DNA from: Chloranthus sessilifolius
Lineage: Eukaryota; Streptophyta; Magnoliopsida; Chloranthales; Chloranthaceae
Assembly (NCBI GenBank): GCA_021018995.1
Contig: CM037586.1
Location: 154,182,060-154,246,059, forward strand
DNA: 64,000 nt
Direction: 5' to 3'
A model generated the notes under the pieces. That model was not told where the DNA came from, made no database searches, and saw only the letters and a list, made by a program, of their open reading frames with translations. Below, one piece after another: positions 32,612 through 44,329 of this stretch (position 1 is the stretch's first letter; each line of letters starts with the position of its first letter). The translations under genes and the position numbers were made by a program.

Positions 32612-32898
32612 TGATAAAAATGGTATTAATAATGGCACCGAGGCATGTAGTCCACTACACTGTTTTAAAGACAATAGACGCCCCCACTCCGTCGGATAAA
32701 CAAAGATGCAATTCCCAACGAATCTGTCTTTAAAATAAAATAGAGCCCAGTCTTGTCAAGAACCGTGTGTTCTTTTCTAGATTGTAATTTCTAGAGAAAG
32801 AGTCTGTCACACAGATTTTCTGATACACAAAGATATTCTTAAAAAATAAGGACGTAAGAGAAAAAGGAAAAATATATGATACACAAATATATATAACA
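32612..32898 (-). mobile_element. Copia array, LTR 1 (internally deleted)
   Basis: The plus strand begins TGATAAAAATGGTATT and ends ATATATAACA, as do the other three LTRs of this array, but it is only 287 bp because the central part is missing. The polypurine tract ACAAGTGG(A/G)GCAT lies just to the right, so the element reads leftwards on the minus strand. Confidence 0.75.
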
Positions 32899-34323
32899 AT
32901 GCTCCACTTGTTTCAAAATAAAAAAAATTGTGTATCAGAGCGATCATACTGAGCATCATCAGAGGTACTGATCAATTTGAACCTTTGATTAGTATATACA
33001 ACTCAAAGTTTGTAAGGACTTTAAGTAGCTTATAGTCTTGAATTTAAAACTTGTCTAACAAACCGAAATTACATATATACTTACTATGACCTAAATCATT
33101 AGTAACATAAGGTCTGCGCTTTACAATTATGTGTTAAAATCCTGATTTCATGAGTATCTCAGAGAGGATCGAATCTCTGTTGAAGCGGCTTTACTTCCAT
33201 ACTCATATAGGTGAATTTGTCATGGAAGCTCTTATAATTACTTTATCATCCTAGTAAATGAAAGCCTACAGAATCATTAAGAGTTAAACTCATTCTCTCA
33301 CGTTACAAGAGATGTGCACGAAATTTAACACCATAAGAATAACCAATAGGTAATATACCTTTGTACACTTTCAAGGATCACGGAGTAATTTCTTATCTCG
33401 TTGAACTTAAGATTTAGGATCTCCAACTCTACTAAGTTGAGTTTCAATTGCTGTGCTTTTAAAGATATTGGTCTTAGGCTCACCCCCCTCGATGTTTTCA
33501 ATATTATATTTTTGGGTAGTATTTTTGTAAGCTTCGAAGCCACTCTGCCTCTTTTGCTCTCGCAAACAATACTATAATTCCATACTTGAATTAGAAAGAC
33601 ATGTTTATAATTCCATACTTGAATTAGAAAGATATGTTTGTTTCTAGATCCCTACGATACTGCTCCTCCTACCAAATTAAAAATTCATTCGCTTGTAAAT
33701 TTTGAATCAGAGGAGTCAGAAAATTGAAGTAGCATCAATAAACTCCTCTAAAAGTTTAAGTTTGTCACTATATTGTAAAACTATAATGCTTTATTTCTTT
33801 TAAGTATCTTAACACCTTACGAATAGCTTCCCATTATTCTGACCCTGGGTTGCAAGTAAATCTACTCAATACCCCCATTATAAATGTTATATTGGGTCTA
33901 GTACAGTTTATTAAGTAAATATGACTTCTATTTCAGTGACGATAAACTGAATTCTTGAACTCATTCAAGAATCGATTTATCTCTACTCAGTTTGAAATTA
34001 AAATATTTGAGACTAGAAAAATCTTTGTACCTATATCTTCAATTAGATACTTTTTCGTTAATAAATCTCAAAATCTTTAGTCATAATGCACTTACAGAAT
34101 GTGTTGAATAACCTATTGTTCAATGCACTGAGTCCAATAATTTTGATCATCTTTCAGCCATTTAAGTCGAACATCCGATCCTCCACTAGTCGTACTTCTC
34201 GTTGTTTTTACTTTTCCTGTCATATTTTAAATTTGATCCGTCAAATCGGTCAAGTTTGATGAGATCTTGATTCATGAACTTTATGCTCTGAGCGATTAGA
34301 ACAATCTATTATCTTTAAATTAT
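32899..34323 (-). mobile_element. Copia array, internal region 1
   Basis: On the minus strand a short Gag start lies at 34,275 (MNQDLIKLDRFDGSN). There is then a deletion, followed near 33,960-33,590 by Copia RNase H-region words: CTRPNITFIMGVLSRFTCNP, WEAIRKVLRYLKE, then IFNLVGGAVS. After that come a non-coding 3' region and the polypurine tract. Stops and frameshifts are frequent. Protease, integrase and the RT core are absent. Confidence 0.7.
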
Positions 34324-34899
34324 TGATAAAAATGGTATTGATAATAACTCTGAGGCATGTAGTTCACTACGTTGTCTTAAAGATAACAGACGCTCTCACT
34401 CCGTCGGATAAACGAAGATGCAATAAATTTCCCAACGAATCTGTCTTTAGGATACAACAGAGCCCGATCTTGTCAAGAATCGTGTGTTCTTTTCTAGATT
34501 GCACTTTCTAGAGAAAGAACCTGCCACAGATTTTCTGATACACAAAGAAATTCTTAAAAAATAAGAACGTAAGATAAAAAGGGAAAATAAATGTTATTAT
34601 TTATGGTGTCCTGTATGTCTTATTTTTTTTTTTAACGAATGTCTTGTATGTCTTATATTTTTAACGGAGATCTTATCTCTATTTTATAGAGAAATTATGA
34701 ATCATTGTGTCTTTTCAGATTACAGTGAAAAGATTTCAGAGTTGCATCTCTTCAGATAACCATAAAAAAATAAAACGATTTTACTTGTGTCTTTTTAGAT
34801 ACAAGTTTGCAATTGAATTATTATAAATATATATAATGATAATTATAAACTTAATTTTGAAACAATAAAATATATATTACTACACTAATATATATAACA
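34324..34899 (-). mobile_element. Copia array, LTR 2
   Basis: The 576-bp LTR has the array-wide ends and is shared by internal regions 1 and 2. It contains TGTCTTTTCAGAT-type subrepeats (34,710-34,800). Confidence 0.8.
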
Positions 34900-36303
34900 A
34901 TGCCCCACTTGTTTCAAAATAAAAAAAATTGTGTATCAGAGCGATCATACTGAGCATCATTAGAGGTACCGATCGGTTTGAACATTTAACTAGTACATAC
35001 AACTAAAAGTTTGTAAGGACTTTAAATAGCTTATAGTTTTGAATTTAAAACTTGTCTAACAAACCGGAATTATATATACACTTACTATGATATAAATCAG
35101 TAGCAACATAAGGCCTGCGCTTTACAGTTGTGCGCTAAAATTCTGATTTCATGAGTATCTCAGAGAAAGGATCAAATCTCTGTTTAAGCGGCTTCACTTC
35201 CATACTCATATAGGTGAATCTGTCATGGGAGCTCTTATAACTACTTTATCACCCTAGCAAATGAAAGTCTACAGAATTATTAAGAGTTAAACTCATCCTC
35301 TCACGTTATAAGAGATGTGCACGAAATTTAACATCATAAGAATGACCAATAGATAATATACCTTTGTACACTTTCAAGGATCACGGAGTAATTTCTTATC
35401 TCGTTAAGCTTGGGATTTGAGATCTCCAACTTTACTAAGTTGAGTTTCAACTACTGTGCCTTTAAAGATATCGGTCTTAGGCCCATCCCCCTCGATGTTT
35501 TCAATATTATATTTTTGGGTAGTATTTTTATAAGCTTCGAAGCCACTCTGCCTCTTTTGCTCCCGCAAACAATACTATATATTATGATTCCATACTTGAA
35601 TCAGAAAGACATATTTGTTTCTAGATCCCTACGATACTGCTCCTCCTACCAAATTAAAAATTCATTCGCTTGTGAATTTTAAATCACAGGAGTCAGAAAA
35701 TTGAAGTAGCATCAATAAACTCCTCTAAGAGTTTAAGTTTGCCACTATATTGTTAAACTATAATGCTTAATTCCTTTTAAGTATCTTAACAACCTACGAA
35801 TAGTTTCCTATTATTTTGACCTTGAGTTGTAAGTAAATCTACTCAATACCCCCACTATAAATGCCATATTGGGTCTAGTACAGTTTATTAAATAAATATG
35901 ACTTCTATTTCAGTAACGATAAATTACAATTCTTGAACTCGTTCAAGAATCAGTTTATCTCCAATCAGTTTGAAATTAAAATATTAGAGATTAGAAAAAT
36001 CTTTGTACCTGTATCTTCAATTAGATACTTTTTCGTTAATGAATCTCAAAATCTTTAGTCATAATGCACTTACAGAATGTGTTGAATAACCTATTGTTCA
36101 ATGCATAGAGTCTCAACAATTTTGATCATCTTTTAGCCATTTAAGTCGAACATCCGATCCTCCACTAGTCGTACTTCTAGTTGTTTTCGCTTTTTCTGCC
36201 ATCTTTTAAAATTTGATCCGCCGAATTGGTCAAGTTCGATGAGATCTTGATTCATAAATTTTATGCTCTGAGCTATTAGAACGATCTATTATCTTTAAAT
36301 TAT
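34900..36303 (-). mobile_element. Copia array, internal region 2
   Basis: About 1404 bp, with the same content and the same internal deletion as region 1: a Gag start near 36,255 and RNase H words around 35,940-35,580 on the minus strand. The plus-strand frame at 35,410-35,682 is antisense to this region. Confidence 0.75.
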
Positions 36304-36852
36304 TGATAAAAATGATATTAATAATGACTCTGAGGCACGTAGTTCACTACATAATAGACGCCCCCACTCCGTCGGATAAATGAAGATGCAATAAATTTTC
36401 CAACAAATCTGCCTTTAGGATACAACAGAGCCCGATCTTGTCAAGAATCGTGTGTTCTTTTCTAGATTGCACTTTCTAGAGAAAGAACCTACCACAGATT
36501 TTCTGATATACAAAGATATTCTTAAAAAATAAGAACGTAAGAGAAAAAGGGAAAATAGATGTTATTATTTATGGTGTCCTGTATGTCTTATTTTTTTTTA
36601 ACAAATGTCTTGTATTATTAACGGAGATTTTATCTCTATTTATAGAGAAATTCTGAATCATCAGGTTACAGTTAAAAGATTTCAGAGTTGTGTCTCTTCA
36701 GATAACAGTAGGAAAATAAATCGATTTTACTTGTGTCTTTTCAGATACAAGTTTGCCATTGAATTATTATAAATATATATATATATATAATGATAATTAT
36801 AAACTTAATTTTAAAACAATAAAAATATATTACTACACCAATATATATAACA
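36304..36852 (-). mobile_element. Copia array, LTR 3
   Basis: A 549-bp LTR with the same ends as LTR 2 and an (AT)n run near 36,774. Confidence 0.8.
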
Positions 36853-38262
36853 ATGCCCCACTTGTTTCAAAATAAAAAAAATTATGTATCAGAGCGATCA
36901 TACTGAGCATCATCAGAGGTACCGATCGGTTTGAACCTTTGACTAGTACATACAACTACAACTCAAAGTTTGAAAGGACTTTAAGTAGCTTATAGCCTTG
37001 AATTTAAAACTTGTCTAACAAACTGAAATTACATATATACTTACTATGACATAAATCATTAGTAACACAAGGTCCGCGCTTTACAGTTATGCGCTAAAAT
37101 TCTGATTTCATGAGTATCTCAGAGAGATGATCAACTCTCTGTTGAAGCGGTTTCACTTCCATACTCATATACGTGAATCTGTCATGTGAGCTCTTATAAC
37201 TACTTTATCACCCTAGCAAATGAAAGCTTACAGAATCATTAAGAGTTAAACTCATCCTCTCACGTTACAAGAGATGTGCACAAAACTTAACACTATAAGA
37301 ATGACCAATAGGTAATATACCTTTATACACTTTCAAGGATCACGGAGTAATTTCTTATCTCGTTGAACTTAGGATTTGGGATCTCCAACTCTACTAAGTT
37401 GAGTTTTAACTACTGTGCCTTTAAAGATATCGGTCTTAGGCCCATCCCCCTCGATGTTTTCAATATTATATTTTTGGGTAGTATTTTTGTAAGCTTCGAA
37501 GCCACTCTGCCTCTTTTGCTCCCACAAATAATATTATATACTATGATTCCATACTTGAATCAGAAAGACATATTTGTTTCTAGATCCCTACGATACTGCT
37601 CCTCCTATCAAATTAAAAATTCATTCGCTTGTGGATTTTGAATCACAGGAGTCAGAAAATCGAAGTAGCATCAATAAACTCCTCTAAGAGTTTAAGTTTG
37701 CCACTATATTGTAAAACTATAATGTTTAATTCCTTTTAAGTATCTTAACACTCTACGAATAGTTTCCCATTATTCAGAACCTGGGTTGCAAGTAAATCTA
37801 CTCAATACCCCCACTATAAATGCTATATTAGGTCTAGTACAGTTTATTAAATAAATATGACTTCTATTTCAGTGATGATAAACTGCAATTTTTGAACTCG
37901 TTCAAGAATTGATTTATCTTCAATCAATTTGAAATTAAAATATTAGAAACTAGAAAAATCTTTGTACCTGTATCTTCAATTAGATACCTTTTCGTTAATG
38001 AATCTCAAAATCTTTATTCATAGTGCACTTACAGAATGTGTTGAATAACACATTATTTAATGCATTGAGTCCCAACAATTTTGATCATCTTTTAGCCATT
38101 TAACTCGAACATCCGATCCTTCACTAGTCGTACTTCTCGTTGTTTCTATTTTTCCTGCCATCTTTTAAAATTTAATCCGCCAAATCGGTCAAGTTCGATG
38201 AGATCTTGATTCATGAACTTTATGCTCTGAGCTATTAAAACGATCTATTATCTTTAAGTTAT
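36853..38262 (-). mobile_element. Copia array, internal region 3
   Basis: About 1410 bp with the same deletion structure. The Gag start is at 38,214 on the minus strand, with RNase H words around 37,910-37,545. Confidence 0.75.
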
Positions 38263-39036
38263 TGATAAAAATGGTATTGATAATGGCTCTGAGGCACGTA
38301 ATTTACTACGTTGTCTTAAAGATAATAGACACCCCACTCCGTCGGATAAACGAAGATGCAATAAATTTTCCAACGAATCTGCCTTTAAGATACAATAGAG
38401 CCCGATCTTGCCAAGAATCGTGTGTTCTTTTCTAGATTGCACTTTTTAGAGAAAGAACCTGTCACAGATTTTCTGATACACAAAGATATTCTTAAAAAAT
38501 AAGAACGTAAGAGAAAAAGGAGAAATAAATGTTATTATTTCTGGTGTCTTATATGTCTTATGTTTTTTTTAACGGATGTCTTATAAAAAGATTTTAGAGT
38601 TGTGTCTTTTCAGATAACAGTAAGAAGAAAAGTCGATTTCACTTGTGTCTTTTCAGATTTACTGTGAAGAGATGTCAGACTTATGTCTTTTCACATTTAT
38701 GGTGATGAGTTATGTCTTTTCGGTAAAAAGATAAATCGATGGTGAAAAGATAAATTGATTTTACTTGTGTCTTTTCAGAGAGTTATGTCTTTTCAGATAA
38801 TAGTAAAAAGAAAAGTCGCTTTCACTTGTGTCTTTTCAAATTTACTGTAAAGAGATGTCAGACGTGTATATTTTCACATTTACGATGAAGAGATAAATCC
38901 AAATATAAAAAGACACTTCTTTAGGGAGATAATACTTACAAGTTTGCCATTAAATTATTATCAATATATATAATGATAATTATAAATATAATTTTGAAAC
39001 AATAAAATATATATTACTACACTAATATATATAACA
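38263..39036 (-). mobile_element. Copia array, LTR 4 (expanded)
   Basis: A 774-bp LTR with the same ends but an expanded centre. A 183-bp unit starts at 38,596 and repeats at 38,779, and each unit contains several (T/G)TGTCTTTTCA(G/C)AT words. No polypurine tract or internal region follows, so this is the outer LTR. Confidence 0.75.
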
Positions 39037-39260
39037 ATTATTACTACCAAAGTATCAAGGCATCGGTTTGTCGAGGACCGATATGACTCGGCCCATATGT
39101 ATCGGCCTTTTTTTTTTTTCAAGAAAAAAAGAAAAGAAAAAGAAAATCTACTTCTCGGCCGATACTCGATACGTATTGGCCAATATGAGCTCGTATCCGC
39201 CGATACGGTGTCCGATACTCGAGTTGGGATGTTGATATGTATCACCTTGGTTACTACACA
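39037..39260. mobile_element. CCGATA-rich MITE-like repeat
   Basis: Many CCGATA/TATCGG words (TATGTATCGGCC, CGGCCGATACTCGATA, CGCCGATACGG) lie around a T/A-rich centre and give overall inverted symmetry. The ends are not sharply defined. Confidence 0.4.
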
Positions 39261-40456
39261 ATGCTCACACTTTACTCTTACAAATTCTTACAAACAGTCC
39301 ACAGTTGATGCTTATTCAATTTTTCAGATACCGGGACCAAAGGAAAATCCTATCTATATCGGTCAAGAGCAGTGGCCAAGCCACATATAGCAGAATGCGG
39401 GCTGAAGTCTCAATTTAAAATTTGAAAATATATGAGTATTTTTTAAGGATCACATTGTAAATGTGTTTCCACCGTTTCATGAAGAAACAACAATTTAAAG
39501 GAGCTTTTTTTTGTTTTCATAAAATCGGAGGTTTTGGCAACAATTACTGTTAGGTACCAACTGGAGCGTTGCTGGGGTGCTCAAATCAATCTCCTGCTTC
39601 TAACAAATCTAAGCCTTAGGAATTTTTATGGCATGTAAATTAGTTGAAGGACGATTTAAACCTTTTACTGACAGGCGTTCAAATAACTATTGACCATGGT
39701 TCCCACTAAGTAGGGGAGAGAGAGAAGGCAAAAGGCTCGAGAAAGCATTTCAAATGGGCATTTGGTGTTTAAATGATCTTCCACCGTTAGGATGTCACTT
39801 TTTATCTTTTACAGTTGAAGTGTGATTTATTATTTCGACATATAGCAAGCGTCTATGACCAATCTAAATGGTCTAAGTCTCAATCTATCATTGGAACAAA
39901 TTTTAGCCACAGAGTCATGTTTTTAAGTAGATGTAAATCATTCGATTGGTGAATTTTAATATCATCCATCAAAATTAAGAATAATCGTTGATATTAGAGT
40001 GCCTAAATTTGATAGTTCAAATCTTCCAAAAAGTGTGATTTTTGGACTCATAGCTCTCCAATTAATGATATATCACTTTGATGATATAAATTTCTAAGAT
40101 CATAAGTTAATAAATAATATAAAATCTTTTAAACACCATTTAGTGCTTAAATAACTAATGGGGAGACCCTATTTAATAGCTGAAGCTTTAGCCTCCGAAT
40201 CCTAGATAAGTGTAACAGATTTTTTAGAACATAAAATTTTGTGAATGTCAGCCTTTCATTGGATTCATTAATTGGAAGATTTTTAAAGTAGCGAGAAACC
40301 GTCCCACTTTTTAGGCTATGTTGAGCAATTTTCTTAACAATCCACATCCTCCAGTGGTAGGCTATGAATTAAACTAATCACAGCCCAAAAATTATGATCA
40401 TCTGACGATTTGAACCATCTGACGATTTGAACCATCTGATGATGTTAGTACATAAA
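39261..40456. repeat. Flank with a short tandem repeat
   Basis: Mostly unassigned sequence. At 40,399-40,442 a 17-bp unit, CATCTGACGATTTGAAC, occurs twice plus a partial third, just left of the Gypsy array. Confidence 0.6.
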
Positions 40457-43400
40457 TGTAACGACCCTAAAAATTTAAAACTGAATTTGTGGTGTTAGAT
40501 TCATTTTGCACAAAGCGTGGTGTTAGTGCTCCATACCGGAACCTATCCTAGTTGAAAAAGTACACATTTTGGTTTTTCAAAAAGGTTTTATATTTAAAAT
40601 TATCCTTATTTGACACAAGTTGTGTGGTGGCCTAGTGGTTGAAAGACTTTTCTTATAAACAAGAGGTCTAAGGATCAAATCTTACTACGTGAGTTTAAAC
40701 CTCTATTTTAAACCTTGAAATAAAAGCCTATACACCCTTATTTAGTGCGACCGCTTAACACCGAATTAATGCCCATATATTATAAATAAGAAAGCTACGG
40801 AGAACCCTAAACCATTATTATAAGAATTCTTCTTAAAAACCCTAGCCGTCACTCCATCTTCTTCTATAGCCACCTTTTTCTAAAAACACCCTAATCTCTT
40901 TTAAATCTCTTGTGTTCTTCCACAAGAACCACTATAGTATTTTTCTATCGTCAAATCGAGGTGAAGACAGCGTAATCGTGGACGGCCCATCGTGTGGACG
41001 CCGATCTCTATCGCCCTAACCGCCATCGATTCGCCGAGCACGCTTCAAGAGGTGGGTGCCCCTCGATCGATCTTAAAATATTCAACTTTTTATTTTAATA
41101 ATAATAAGAATAAATATATATATATATATATTAAATGAATATCTATTTATCTTATTTAGGTATTCAAAAGTTATATATATACATGTATTTGTATAATAAC
41201 ATAAATCCTATACATGGACATATAATAGTTGCCCTTGATATATATAGATATATAATGAATATATATATAGTGTTTTGTATTGCTTATATAGGTGTTTACA
41301 GTGGAGAGAGAGAGAGAGAGAGAGAGCTCTTCTTCTCCACAATTTCGTCAGTGAAGATAAGATATATTTCGGGGATCGGCCCAACTAAACGCCGACAATG
41401 CCGGTGATAACTTGCCCGTGCCAACTATCAGAAGTTGGGCACTTTGAAGAATTTTACCTAATATGAATATTTTGGTGCAAACCATCCTTCTAGCACCATT
41501 GATTTCAAATGAATAGATTCAAGTTGGACCTTATGGGCCCAACCTAAGAAATAGAACAGTAGATGGACCATCTCCACAAATTAAAATCCTCGAGACATCT
41601 AATGGTTCGTAACTCGAGAATTTGGCCCACAAATCAAGAAAATTAAAAGGCTATTTAGATATCAAATGAACATGAAGGATTTGACCTTAGATTTGAGACC
41701 TTAGAGGTCAAAATAAATTGGGCCCAACAACCTAATACCTTAGAATCATTTTTCTTAAATATCTAATAGTTCGACCGCTCAACTGACGCCACATGGTAGG
41801 TACACTAAGTGTGCACTTGATCGCTAGATCTTGTAATACGTTGACCGGAAGATCTAGTGTGCTAGAGATCGAATCGGGATCGGACAAAAGAATCAACCTT
41901 AGGTAAAATTTTATTGTCTAACCATCAAATGGTTCAGATTAGAGGATAGATGACCCAAAGTTCGTGCCTTCTTATTTTAACCTTAGGTACCACATAGAAT
42001 AATATGGGTTACCTTTGACCCTTAATTTTGAGAATTATGCTAAGTGGCCCATAGGACCAACTTCAAAACGATCTCAATAGTAACTCAATGTAATCTAATG
42101 ACTCGTAAAGTGTCACTAAAATTTCTAGACGCTTTGAGGCTCACAAATTGGAAAATTTAGTGAGGATATTAACCCTTGTACAACTAGGCTAAGTGGATCA
42201 TTTGATCGCCACATTGACCCACTCTTAGGTCAAATTAGTAAAAGTGTCGATACTAAGACTGCATAAATATTATGAAACTTTAAAAATGTAGTCTGATCAA
42301 GAATCTGACGGCCCATGAAGGTTTCTCCAAAATTTTTGTATGAAATATCTATGCTTTTCAAATATTAATTATTATTTTATATTCACAAGTATGTAAGATG
42401 TATGAAATAGTTTCTTTTGGCCAAGTTAGTCCTTTCATCATATGGCATGCACCACATAGAAAAATCACGATAGGGCATACGACAATTAAAAAGAAATAAG
42501 CTATGTCACACGACTTTTAAGCCTTCACATGGTGGGATTCCGTCACCAGTCACGTGAACTTGGAATGTAGGCATCCATGTACGGATGCAACACCTCTATG
42601 GGAGTATGCGCCACACGAAGTATATCCAGTTACTACGGAACCTGCTTCCTTGGGAAGCGTGATTTTGTGAATCTTATCGCACCATGGCTCACTTTAAATT
42701 AGTTTTAAGCAAATGATAAGGAATTATATGTAAGATAAGATACGAATACGGATAAGTTACGTTGTGAAGGCCAAAGAAAATACTAACTAAGTTTCTACGT
42801 GTCATGTCTTGCGTACCGCAAGATCTAACGTCTGTACCAAGACGGGTCTTAAGGACAATATGATACGATAGTGTCCACACTGATTTAAATGCATGCAACC
42901 ACATCGGGCTGGATGATGGTATACGATATGATATGGAGGTTAGGTGGTTATCTACACGTGGACCTCGCGTGATAGGCTCGAGCAGCGGCCCTGGCACAGG
43001 TCGTATACGAAAATAAGGTAAGATGTGAAGTACGTTGTGTAGGCGTATGGAGCAATATTAAGTCTTAAGATATGCCACATAGGAAAAGTCGACAAAGCAG
43101 ACACAAAAGGAGATCAGAACTTGATGCATCATATATATTTCATGTTATGTCAGGTCTTTTCATTTTATGTTACTTGTTCTTTTTATGCTATATTTTTCGT
43201 TATGATGGATATGAGATCGTAGATGTTTTTGTAATCATTTATGGTTGTTTGATTTATTTCAAATGTATCGTAACTCAATCGATTGCACACGATCACCTGA
43301 GTATTTTATGGTGGATCGATTGTGCAACCTGCTGAGTTTACGTGACTGAGTAAACTCACCCCCTCCCCAAAACTAACAGTTGCAGGTGAGAACTCTGATT

Positions 43401-43867
43401 TTTCCATCACTGAGGATGGGGATGCTGCTGTTCCTGATGCGGCTCAAGAGCGTGAAGACGTCGGCTACCATCTGGACGAGGGAATAGATCCCATGATTAC
43501 TTTGAGCATTGAGAGATTTTTAGTCATAGTTTTATTATTTTCAGGGGAGATTTGTTATTAGATACTTTTATTTTTCAGCACCAATTATGGGTTTGCGTTG
43601 GGACTGTTTTATTCCACGTAAAACCTCTGCTTGCTTTCAATTATAGATGCATGGTTAGGATTTATCACTTAATTAACGTCATCTACGTTTTCCGCTGTTG
43701 TTTGTTTGAATAATTTATTTTTAAATGATGCCATTAAATGCCTTGATCCATATGCTAAATCGGTATAAGAATTATGTGTATGTCCGCTTATCGCCTTAAC
43801 AAGCGTGCGGTGTCATAACACGGAATTCTAGGCCCTTGAGGTCGGGTAAGGATTCTGGGTCGTGACA
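40457..43867 (+). mobile_element. Gypsy array, LTR I (outer left)
   Basis: A 3411-bp LTR beginning TGTAACGACCC and ending GGGTCGTGACA, three bases before a PBS. Its length and termini suggest a Tekay/Del-type chromovirus. It contains a TATA box, TATAAATA (40,781-40,788), GA and TA microsatellites near 41,310 and 41,110, and inverted repeats at 41,825-41,856 and 43,334-43,357. It follows ATAAA (40,452-40,456), the candidate target-site duplication. The left flank is not element sequence, so this is the true left edge. Confidence 0.85.
40628..40681 (+). promoter_or_regulatory. tRNA-like Pol III A and B boxes within the LTR
   Basis: TGGCCTAGTGG (40,628-40,638) fits box A, TRGCNNAGTGG. GATCAAATC (40,673-40,681) fits box B, GWTCRANNC, after a 34-nt gap. 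Both boxes recur in every LTR: 45,720/45,762, 50,793/50,838, 55,920/55,965 and 61,004/61,049. This could be an embedded SINE head or a captured tRNA-like segment. Activity is not shown. Confidence 0.55.
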
Positions 43868-43871
43868 GAGT

Positions 43872-43883
43872 TGGTATCAGAGC
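43872..43883 (+). promoter_or_regulatory. Primer-binding site, array unit 1
   Basis: TGGTATCAGAGC is an exact initiator tRNA-Met complement. Units 2-4 carry TGGTATCAAAGC instead, for example at 48,949-48,960. Confidence 0.85.
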
Positions 43884-44329
43884 CTAAGCTTTACTTCCTT
43901 GAGGACTGTGTGGCTCATGTAAGTACACTATGGTGATGATGTGATAATAATTTTGATAGACCCTAAGCTTTAGATCTTTTGTGGACTGAAGGATTTTAAG
44001 AAAGTGTGATGATCAATGACATAAGATTTGGCGTATTGGGAAATAATTAGAGAAGATAAATCCTGACTGGTTTGATGGTCTAAATATTCATTATAGGTTG
44101 AGATGTTGACTATAAGAATAACTTATTAGAAGTGGGTTCAGATGGAGGAATAAATTATTATCATCAACCTCAGACTTATTTGAATTACTTTATGGTCAAC
44201 AAGATATAATAATGATGATAACCTATAACAGAGTGTTATAAGTAATTGATGTTGAGAAGTAAGAGTATATTTTGAATAAATAATCTAAGAGGCTACGAGA
44301 ATTTGATTTTTGAAAAGTTAAGGATTATA
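43884..44329 (+). mobile_element. Gypsy array unit 1, untranslated leader
   Basis: The stretch between PBS and the pol fragment is non-coding. It contains two related blocks, CCTAAGCTTTACTTCCTTGA and CCCTAAGCTTTAGATCTTTT, about 80 bp apart and each followed by GGACTG. They are conserved in all four units and could be part of a packaging or dimerisation signal. Confidence 0.5.

Noticed and set aside
35410-37641. Two near-identical 90-92-residue plus-strand frames (35,410 and 37,363)
   Set aside because: They lie antisense to the Copia RNase H debris. Their similarity comes from the tandem repeat units and not from a conserved gene.
32607-39041. Target-site duplication GTTGT/ATTAT around the Copia array
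   Set aside because: Only three of five bases match. It is compatible with decay but not strong enough to call.
40600-40700. A functional tRNA gene at the A/B boxes
   Set aside because: No cloverleaf with acceptor and anticodon stems can be drawn. Only the promoter-like boxes match.
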